Source: QALR01 sp045646925 (GTDB lineage: Bacteria > Bacillota > Clostridia > Oscillospirales > CAG-272). From it: a stretch of 5,913 bases of DNA. This document shows, piece after piece, positions 1 to 4,593 of the stretch. The position numbers were made by a program, and so were the translations under genes. Numbering within the stretch: the stretch's first letter is position 1; every line of letters starts with the position of its first letter. The stretch is taken from the NCBI GenBank assembly GCA_045646925.1, contig JAZRLQ010000178.1, positions 1 through 5,913 on the forward strand, in the 5' to 3' direction. The notes under the pieces were generated by a model. It saw nothing but the letters and a program-made list of their open reading frames with translations, had not been told where the DNA came from and did no database searches.

Positions 1-133
1 AGACAACCAGCATACAGAGAATACTGCCGATGATTGCCAGTCCGCCCCCGGCAATATGGGTCACCATATTCATGCATTCTTCGCCTTTGGTGTAGCAGGG
101 AAGCAGTCGGTCTTTTAGTTGTGTTCGTTTCAT
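1..133 (-). CDS. Hemolysin III / TrhA-family membrane protein (N-terminal 44 residues; gene runs off the left edge)
   Basis: Translation from the ATG at 133-131 begins MKRTQLKDRLLPCYTKGEEC and continues with MNMVTHIAGGG followed by a hydrophobic run (residues 32-44, LAIIGSILCMLVV), after which the window ends. The GEE-x(3-5)-THxxG pattern just before the first membrane helix is the N-terminal signature of the hemolysin III/YqfA/TrhA family (PAQR-like), seven-helix inner-membrane proteins. His26 would be the conserved histidine at the membrane entry. The start is supported by an AGGTGA ribosome binding site (144-139) five bases upstream and by a matching promoter. The family is associated with membrane-energy homeostasis, and the 'hemolysin' label is historical, so the biochemical role is uncertain. 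It is transcribed divergently from the tRNA gene. Only about a fifth of the usual length is visible, so the assignment rests on this short signature. Confidence 0.8.
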   Translation of the reverse strand, partial: MKRTQLKDRLLPCYTKGEECMNMVTHIAGGGLAIIGSILCMLVV

Positions 134-162
134 AAAAATCACCTCGTTTAATATCTGTTACC

Positions 163-191
163 ATTATAATATTACTAAAGTAAAAATACAA
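163..191 (-). promoter_or_regulatory. Promoter of the hemolysin III-family gene
   Basis: Read on the minus strand, TTGTAT (191-186) and TATAAT (168-163, perfect -10) are separated by 17 bases. The predicted transcription start near 157 leaves a leader of about 24 nt that contains the AGGTGA ribosome binding site. The -35 box matches the consensus at only three of six bases, but the perfect -10, ideal spacing and AT-rich setting make it a good sigma-A candidate. Confidence 0.6.
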
Positions 192-208
192 TATATTATA
201 AAAAACTC

Positions 209-237
209 TTGCAAATATTTTTAGTGTGTGTTATACT
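209..237 (+). promoter_or_regulatory. Promoter of tRNA-Leu (extended -10)
   Basis: TTGCAA (209-214) and TATACT (232-237) are spaced by 17 bases, and a TGT at 229-231 forms an extended -10 (TGn). Transcription would start about 243-245, leaving only about ten bases before the mature tRNA 5' end at 253. This is a typical arrangement for a stand-alone, strongly expressed tRNA gene. Confidence 0.75.
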
Positions 238-252
238 ACATAAGTACCATCC

Positions 253-339
253 GCCGGCGTGATGGAATTGGCAGACGTGCCGGACTCAAAATCCGGTCCT
301 GGCGACAGGGTGCGGGTTCGACCCCCGCCACCGGCACCA
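253..339 (+). tRNA. tRNA-Leu (anticodon CAA, reads UUG), CCA encoded
   Basis: All class II tRNA elements can be drawn by eye. The acceptor strand GCCGGCG (253-259) faces CACCGGC (329-335), followed by discriminator A and encoded CCA (337-339). The D-loop contains AATTGGCAGA. The anticodon stem CCGGA/TCCGG encloses the loop CTCAAAA, giving anticodon CAA. The long variable arm CCTG-GCGA-CAGG is the class II hallmark. The T arm is GCGGG-TTCGACC-CCCGC. Discriminator A and the long variable arm fit leucine identity. One oddity is that acceptor pair 6:67 reads C-A, so that position is mismatched; the other six acceptor pairs are Watson-Crick. The gene stands alone between its own promoter and terminator. 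Confidence 0.97.
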
Positions 340-340
340 T

Positions 341-377
341 AAAAATCCCTTTTGTCGATAGACGAAAGGGATTTTTT
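341..377 (+). terminator. Intrinsic terminator of tRNA-Leu
   Basis: A near-perfect hairpin begins one base after the CCA end. The left arm 341-356 pairs with 361-376 around the loop GATA (357-360). The core is TCCCTTTTGTC/GACGAAAGGGA with a single T-G wobble, and the A-run on the left faces the T-run (372-377) on the right. This is a classic Rho-independent terminator, and it should insulate the tRNA from the hairpin array that follows. Confidence 0.92.
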
Positions 378-545
378 AATGATATCCGGTCCTTTCGGAA
401 CGGGTGATATATCCTCGATATGATATCTGCTTCGCAGGTGATATACGCTTCGCGTATAAAGGAACGGATATTATATCATATTTGCAGCGCAAATATATCA
501 TACGGAGAATCCGTATATCATGTCGCTCTTGCGATATATCATTGT
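378..545 (+). repeat. Array of short hairpins built on a TGATATATCA-like palindrome, upstream of the four-helix bundle gene
   Basis: The stretch repeats one design: a TGATAT... or ...ATATCAT linker, then a short stem-loop whose stem sequence differs in each copy but stays self-complementary.

Hairpins seen:
- CCGgTCC-TTTC-GGAaCGG (386-403, one internal mismatch).
- A weak ATATC-CTC-GATAT (409-421).
- CTGC-TTC-GCAG (428-438).
- TATACGC-TTC-GCGTATA (442-458).
- ATATTTGC-AGC-GCAAATAT (478-496).
- ATACGGA-GAA-TCCGTAT (500-516).
- ATGTCGC-TCTT-GCGATAT (520-537, one G-U).

The linker consensus TGATATATCA is itself a perfect palindrome; near-full copies lie at 405-413 and 533-541. No protein coding is evident here. 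A weak promoter-like pair (TTCGCA 431-436, TATAAA 455-460, spacer 18) lies inside the array but is not convincing. Possible roles are a structured 5' leader, a DNA-binding array, or the remnant of a palindrome-type mobile repeat. Confidence 0.85.
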
Positions 546-576
546 TAATCTTTTCTTATCAGAAAGAGAATTTTTT

Positions 577-936
577 ATGTCCAACAACAAATTGCTTGAT
601 CTATCATTTGAATTTGCCGTCGTTATCGTTAATCTTGTGGACAATATAACCACACCCAAAAGCTCTTATATGGCCGATCAACTTGCAAGAGCAGGCACAT
701 CCGTCGGTGCAAATATCCATGAAGCGCAGTATGCGCAAAGCAAAAAGGACTTCATTGCAAAATTGGAAATTGCCTTAAAAGAATCTAATGAAACAAGTTA
801 TTGGCTGAAGCTACTGTGTGAAACAAAACGAATCGACGAACCATCCTATCAATACGCCGAAAAACTATGCGGTAATATTCGCAAATTATTGATTGCTTCA
901 TGCAGAACCGCCAAGGAGAATATAAAACAACAATGA
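577..936 (+). CDS. Four-helix bundle protein, S23 / 23S rRNA intervening-sequence protein family (Avd-like fold)
   Basis: The 119-residue product matches the usual length of this family. Recognisable blocks are LARAGTSVGANIHEA (36-50) and SKKDFIAKLEIALKES (55-70) followed by NETSYWLKLL (71-80). These are the conserved loop and the core helices of the S23/IVS-encoded four-helix bundle. The protein is small and cytoplasmic with many Lys/Arg residues and no signal peptide.

Family members are encoded in intervening sequences of 23S rRNA, and the related Avd protein of diversity-generating retroelements binds RNA together with the reverse transcriptase. The stand-alone versions have no settled function.

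I chose the ATG at 577 because the family alignment starts there. An in-frame ATG at 520 would add 19 residues encoded by the last hairpin of the array. The ribosome binding site is weak (AGAAAGAGA, 561-569). The gene overlaps the ASCH gene downstream by four bases, so the two are probably co-transcribed. No reverse transcriptase, template repeat or rRNA sequence is visible nearby. Confidence 0.9.
   Translation: MSNNKLLDLSFEFAVVIVNLVDNITTPKSSYMADQLARAGTSVGANIHEAQYAQSKKDFIAKLEIALKESNETSYWLKLLCETKRIDEPSYQYAEKLCGNIRKLLIASCRTAKENIKQQ
913..919 (+). promoter_or_regulatory. Ribosome binding site deciding the ASCH gene start
   Basis: AAGGAGA lies inside the 3' end of the four-helix bundle gene, 13 bases before the ATG at 933. 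The spacing is slightly long, but this is the only strong Shine-Dalgarno match near the candidate starts. It argues for 933 over the in-frame ATG at 900, which has no ribosome binding site. Confidence 0.6.
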
Positions 937-1382
937 CAGGAAAAGAACTTTGGACTCAATTTATCGTGGAAAACGATCTATATAACATTGCCGACGATTA
1001 CGATGCATGGTCGTTTGGTTCAGCTTCGGATGAGCTTGCTCATTTGGTTGCGATCGGCACGAAAACCGCCACCTCCTCGGCGTATCCTTTATACGAATTA
1101 AAAAACGAGGCTTTTCCTTTAGCCGATGTTTACAGTGTCATTTTAGACGCAAAAGATAACGCCGTTTGCGTGATCAAAACCACGAAGGTCACGGTAGTTC
1201 CATTCGACGAAGTCACCGAAGAGCACGCATACAAAGAGGGCGAGGGTGATCGCTCTCTGGCTCATTGGAGAGAGGTGCATGAAAAATTCTTTACGAAAGC
1301 ATTGAACAAAGTCGGACTTGTGTTCACAACCGACATGAACGTCGTATGCGAAGAATTTTCCGTCGTATGCAAGCCCGAGTAA
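933..1382 (+). CDS. ASCH domain protein (YhfF-like)
   Basis: The 149-residue product has the layout of the YhfF-type ASCH family. An N-terminal helix precedes WSFGSASDELAHLVAIGTKTATSS (26-49), which carries the G-x-K-T-A-T-S motif lining the domain's cleft. A beta-rich middle (66-92) is followed by AYKEGEGDRSLAHWREVHEKFF (99-120), the characteristic EGEGD-W-H segment.

ASCH domains are small PUA-like beta-barrels predicted to bind RNA or modified nucleosides. Some members hydrolyse N4-acetylcytidine; whether this subfamily does cannot be told from sequence.

Its ATG overlaps the TGA of the four-helix bundle gene (ATGA, 933-936), which implies translational coupling. It ends just before a strong terminator, so the pair forms a complete two-gene unit. 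The family call is firm, the substrate unknown. Confidence 0.9.
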   Translation: MTGKELWTQFIVENDLYNIADDYDAWSFGSASDELAHLVAIGTKTATSSAYPLYELKNEAFPLADVYSVILDAKDNAVCVIKTTKVTVVPFDEVTEEHAYKEGEGDRSLAHWREVHEKFFTKALNKVGLVFTTDMNVVCEEFSVVCKPE

Positions 1383-1392
1383 ATCAAATTTT

Positions 1393-1426
1393 AAGGCTCT
1401 GATCGCCATGCGATCAGAGCCTTTTT
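1393..1426 (+). terminator. Intrinsic terminator after the ASCH gene, between convergent genes
   Basis: AAGGCTCTGATCG (1393-1405) pairs perfectly with CGATCAGAGCCTT (1411-1423). An extra C-G pair closes a three-base loop, giving a 14-bp stem, and a T-run follows (1422-1426). On the opposite strand the downstream bases are TTAAAATTT, a poorer U-tract, so it may also stop minus-strand transcription from the GH95 gene (stop at 1431) but less efficiently. It is the only feature in this 48-base convergent gap. Confidence 0.9.
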
Positions 1427-1430
1427 GTAT

Positions 1431-3743
1431 TCAGGCTTTTACAAAGCCTTCTTTCGTTTTTACGAGCTTCACTTCTTCACCCTTTTCGGTTTCGTATTCG
1501 ACGAATACGCCGTTTGCGAAGATCTTCAGCTTGGCGCCGACGGAGGATACCGCCTTGATCCCCATCACTTCCCCGTTCTGCCATTCCGCAGAAACGGCAA
1601 AGCCGCCGCGCGCGGTCAGACCGTCGAAACGGCCGTTCTTCCACTCATCCGGCAATGCGGGGAGCAGATGGATATATCCCTCGTGACTCTGCATGAGCAT
1701 TTCCGCAATACCTGCGGTACCGCCGAAGTTGCCGTCGATCTGGAACGGAGGATGGCTGTCCCAAAGATTCGGGAGCGTACATTTGGAAAGGAGCATGGTC
1801 AGAAGATCGAACGCGCGCTTTCCGTTTTTGATACGCGCCCACGCATTGAGCTTGTGGGCGGTCGACCATCCTGTCGAAACGTCACCGCGCTCGTTCAGAG
1901 AATACTCTGCCGCACGGAGCCATTCGGGGACGTTGCGATTGATGATCGTGCCGGGATAAAGTCCGACGAGGTGAGAAATGTGGCGGTGGTGATATTCACC
2001 GATATCACCGTAATTCACCTCTTCTCTGTATTCCTTGACTTGACCGGATGCGCCGATGATCACGGGATCCAGCTTGTCGATATCCGCTTTCAGCTTGCGG
2101 ATGAAATCGTCCTCAACGCCGAGCTTATCGGCGAGCATGATCGTATCCTTGTAACATTCGTACGCCATCTGCTGATCGAACGCGCAGCCCTTCGTCCAAT
2201 AATAGCTTCCGTTTTTGCCGTTCGTATACTGCTCGGGAGAAGCGGAGTATTTGACGAGAAGCTTTCCGTCCTCCTGCTCCTCCATCGTTTTGGAGAGGAG
2301 CTTCGCCACGCCGTAATTGGCAGGATAGACGATATCTTTCAAATGGCTTTCATCCTGCGAAAACTCGAGATAATCCGTAAAGAGCTTCGCGGTAAACGCG
2401 CAAGTACCCGGACCGGAATGTCCGTCGGGAGGCGTTGCCACGCCCGTAATGCGATAGAGCCACGCCGCCGTACCGATGGAAATACCGTTCGTTCCCTTTT
2501 CCGTCAGATTCTCGGGGAAAAACTGTTCCACGTACAGATCCGCATAATGCTCCGATATCGGACGATAGGAATCAAAATACTGCATATAAGGTTGGAACAT
2601 CTCGCAAAGATTCGTATTGAAGGCGGGCCAATAATTCATCTGCACGTTGATATTATGCCAATATCCCGACGACCAGGGGGCGCTTGCGTATCGGTTCCAC
2701 GTGCCCTGCAGATTCGCGGGATACGTGCCGGGACGGGAGGAAGCGATCAGCAGATATCTGCCGTACGTAAAATACATCTCCTCCAGATAGCGATCGATCT
2801 TGCCGTCTCTGTAAGCCTGCACGAGAGCATCCGTCGGGATCGAAGGCACTTCTCCGCCGAGATCGATCGCCGCGCGTTCGATCAGAGACTTGTAATCCTC
2901 AACGTGTCTTTGCAAAAGCTCCTCATAGGAATAGCCGAGAGCGCGGTCCATGATCTCCGTTACCTTTTCATGCGGATGCGGATAGGGTTCGAGCTTCTTT
3001 TTCGGATCTCGCTCGAGGAAAACGCGCCGTTCCATCTTGTAATTCGTGCCGACCGCCATGATCAGAAGCGCGTTGTCCGCGCCCTTGATATCGATCGTTT
3101 TTTCATTTGCGATCACGGCGCCGCCTTCGGAAATCACGGCGATCCGCCCCTCGTACGCGATCTTATAAAACTCCATTTCACCCGAAAGCGTGATGATATT
3201 CTCCGAAACGGAAATCTCGCCCGTTTTTCCCATACCGTCGCCCTCGTCCATGAGATACGGCGAAACATACGGAATTTCGGGACGGACGGTCATATTCAGC
3301 GCGCCCTTCCGATCCGCCGTGACTCTCGTCACGAAAACACGGTCGGGATAGCTCGTGAAATGCTCGCGCGTATAGCGGACGCCGCCGTAGACGTATTCCG
3401 TTCTCGCCACGGCGCAGTTTAGCGAAAGACTGCGCTTGTACTCCGTAACCTCGTCATGAGGATGTCCGAAATCGAGATAAAACTCACAGAAATTATTGAG
3501 ACCGCCATTGCCGCCGGGATAACGGGAATCGTAAACGCAGGGATTGGAAAGACTATTCTCCGTGATCTGCATACGCTCCGTTTCGGTTCGTCCGAATATA
3601 TTGACACCCATATAGCCGTTGCCGATGGGCAGAGACCATTTTTCCCAGCCGTCGTCGGCAACGCGCTTTCCGTGTCGGTACATCGAGAAATCCTCGTGTC
3701 CGAACGGCGCTTCCTTCGTATACCATAATTCGTAATGCTTCAT
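1431..3743 (-). CDS. Glycoside hydrolase family 95 protein (alpha-L-fucosidase / alpha-L-galactosidase type)
   Basis: The 770-residue product has full GH95 architecture: an N-terminal beta-sandwich (about 8-245, with WSLPIGNGYMG at 36-46), a linker helix region, an (alpha/alpha)6 catalytic barrel (about 275-680) and a C-terminal beta domain (about 690-765).

Family landmarks are YPANLQGTWNRYASAPW (341-357), HNINVQMNYWP (363-373), SASPEQ (500-505), HHRHISHLVGLYPG (585-598) and HPPFQIDGNFGG (664-675). By comparison from memory with the Bifidobacterium 1,2-alpha-L-fucosidase AfcA, Asn364/Asn366 would be the base pair of asparagines, Glu504 the general acid and Asp670 the activating aspartate. 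The enzyme would cleave terminal alpha-L-fucose (or L-galactose) by inversion. No signal peptide is visible, so it probably acts in the cytoplasm on imported oligosaccharides.

The start is supported by AGAGGG (3758-3753), nine bases upstream. It follows tatD on the same strand after a terminator-like hairpin, with no transporter or regulator beside it. Trp362 at the reported specificity position is unusual. Confidence 0.93.
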   Translation of the reverse strand: MKHYELWYTKEAPFGHEDFSMYRHGKRVADDGWEKWSLPIGNGYMGVNIFGRTETERMQITENSLSNPCVYDSRYPGGNGGLNNFCEFYLDFGHPHDEVTEYKRSLSLNCAVARTEYVYGGVRYTREHFTSYPDRVFVTRVTADRKGALNMTVRPEIPYVSPYLMDEGDGMGKTGEISVSENIITLSGEMEFYKIAYEGRIAVISEGGAVIANEKTIDIKGADNALLIMAVGTNYKMERRVFLERDPKKKLEPYPHPHEKVTEIMDRALGYSYEELLQRHVEDYKSLIERAAIDLGGEVPSIPTDALVQAYRDGKIDRYLEEMYFTYGRYLLIASSRPGTYPANLQGTWNRYASAPWSSGYWHNINVQMNYWPAFNTNLCEMFQPYMQYFDSYRPISEHYADLYVEQFFPENLTEKGTNGISIGTAAWLYRITGVATPPDGHSGPGTCAFTAKLFTDYLEFSQDESHLKDIVYPANYGVAKLLSKTMEEQEDGKLLVKYSASPEQYTNGKNGSYYWTKGCAFDQQMAYECYKDTIMLADKLGVEDDFIRKLKADIDKLDPVIIGASGQVKEYREEVNYGDIGEYHHRHISHLVGLYPGTIINRNVPEWLRAAEYSLNERGDVSTGWSTAHKLNAWARIKNGKRAFDLLTMLLSKCTLPNLWDSHPPFQIDGNFGGTAGIAEMLMQSHEGYIHLLPALPDEWKNGRFDGLTARGGFAVSAEWQNGEVMGIKAVSSVGAKLKIFANGVFVEYETEKGEEVKLVKTKEGFVKA

Positions 3744-3760
3744 ATATATTTTCCCTCTAT

Positions 3761-3808
3761 CAAAAGAATGCCCGCCCTTCCGCCTCGCAACGAGACGGAG
3801 AGGTGGGC
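3761..3808 (-). terminator. Terminator-like hairpin between tatD and the GH95 gene
   Basis: On the minus strand the arm starting GCCCACCTCTCCG (from 3808) pairs with the arm ending GGGC (to 3770) around CTCG-TTG-CGAG. The stem has about 18 positions, with two mismatches and two G-T wobbles. It is followed by ATTCTTTTG (3769-3761), a short imperfect U-tract. It most likely terminates or attenuates metG-tatD transcription. Only 26 bases remain between the hairpin and the GH95 ATG, so it could instead act as a leader structure of the GH95 message. Confidence 0.6.
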
Positions 3809-3818
3809 AATTTCATGC

Positions 3819-4592
3819 TTATTTTATACCCAAAAGCGTTTTTGCGTTCTGAACTTCCCTCTCACAGAAGGATTCGTAATCCATTTGCAAAAGCTCTGCG
3901 GCTTTTGCGGCGGTATAATGCATATATCCGCTGTGATTGGTCTTTCCTCTCATGGGAACGGGCGCGAGATAAGGACAGTCGGTCTCCACGAGAATACGAT
4001 CCTTCGGCGTTGCAAGAACGGATTCCAACGTCTTCGAAGCGTTCTTGTAGGTGATCACACCCGCAAAGGAAATGTACCATCCCATTTTCACGTATTCCTT
4101 CACCTGCTCTGCGGAAGCGCTGCAACAGTGAATAATACCGATGACCTTATTTTTATATTCCTGTATCACGTTCATGATATCGCCGTGCGCTTCGCGATCG
4201 TGAATGATAACGGGAATATTTTTCTTCGCGGCAAGCTCCATCTGCGCGCGGAAAAATTGCATTTGCGTTTCTCTGTCGGAGAAATCGTAATGATAATCGA
4301 GTCCGATCTCACCAAGCGCGACGACCTTGGGCGCGCAGAGCTTTTCCTCAAGACTCGCCATCGCGTCGTCAAGCTTGCCCGAAGCGCCACTTTCATGCGG
4401 ATGAATGCCCGCGGAGGCGTAAATATTGTCGTACTGGCCTGCGAGCGCAATGCACGCATCGCTATCCGCAAGATCCGTCGCAACCGTCAGAATATGGGAG
4501 ATATCCGTCGCAAACAAGCTGTCGAGAAGCGCCGTATTGCCGCGCAAACGCTCGTCCGTATAATGCGCGTGCGTATCAAAAAGCTTTCCCAT
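3819..4592 (-). CDS. tatD: TatD-family metal-dependent deoxyribonuclease
   Basis: The 257-residue length is typical for the family. All metal-site motifs are present: FDTHAH (5-10, His8 and His10), GIHPH (62-66), ALGEIGLDY (92-100, Glu95), VIIHDR (128-133, His131), IIHCCS (153-158, His155) and VETDCPYLAP (202-211, Asp205). This is a TIM-barrel amidohydrolase-type fold with a two-metal centre. Characterised members are cytoplasmic exonucleases acting on DNA ends, with proposed roles in DNA repair or degradation.

The ATG lies one base after the metG stop (TGATATG), and no Shine-Dalgarno sequence is visible upstream, so translation is probably coupled to metG. The metG-tatD (yabD in Bacillus) order is conserved in Firmicutes and supports the call. 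All key residues appear intact. Confidence 0.95.
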   Translation of the reverse strand: MGKLFDTHAHYTDERLRGNTALLDSLFATDISHILTVATDLADSDACIALAGQYDNIYASAGIHPHESGASGKLDDAMASLEEKLCAPKVVALGEIGLDYHYDFSDRETQMQFFRAQMELAAKKNIPVIIHDREAHGDIMNVIQEYKNKVIGIIHCCSASAEQVKEYVKMGWYISFAGVITYKNASKTLESVLATPKDRILVETDCPYLAPVPMRGKTNHSGYMHYTAAKAAELLQMDYESFCEREVQNAKTLLGIK

Positions 4593-4593
4593 A

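Noticed and set aside
378..545. CRISPR array
   Set aside because: There are no constant-length direct repeats separated by unique spacers, the conserved part is a short palindromic linker, and the variable part is self-complementary. No cas genes are present.
253..577. tRNA-Leu 3' end as an integration (att) site for an element carrying the array and S23 gene
   Set aside because: No second copy of the tRNA 3' end is visible in the window and there is no integrase. The terminator also lies intact between the tRNA and the array.
404..649. An 81-codon open frame running through the hairpin array
   Set aside because: It is made of translated palindromic repeats, has no ribosome binding site, and ends inside the four-helix bundle gene in another frame.
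378..936. Diversity-generating retroelement or 23S rRNA intervening sequence
   Set aside because: The S23/Avd-like protein suggested it, but no reverse transcriptase, template/variable repeat pair or rRNA sequence is present in the window.
1143..1409. An 88-codon minus-strand frame over the ASCH gene
   Set aside because: It starts inside the terminator hairpin and is antisense to a well-supported ASCH domain gene.
1425..3422. A 665-codon open frame on the plus strand opposite the GH95 gene
   Set aside because: Its product has no recognisable motif and is rich in Arg/His/Ile, as expected for the antisense of a GC-rich-third-position gene. The minus-strand frame matches GH95 along its full length.
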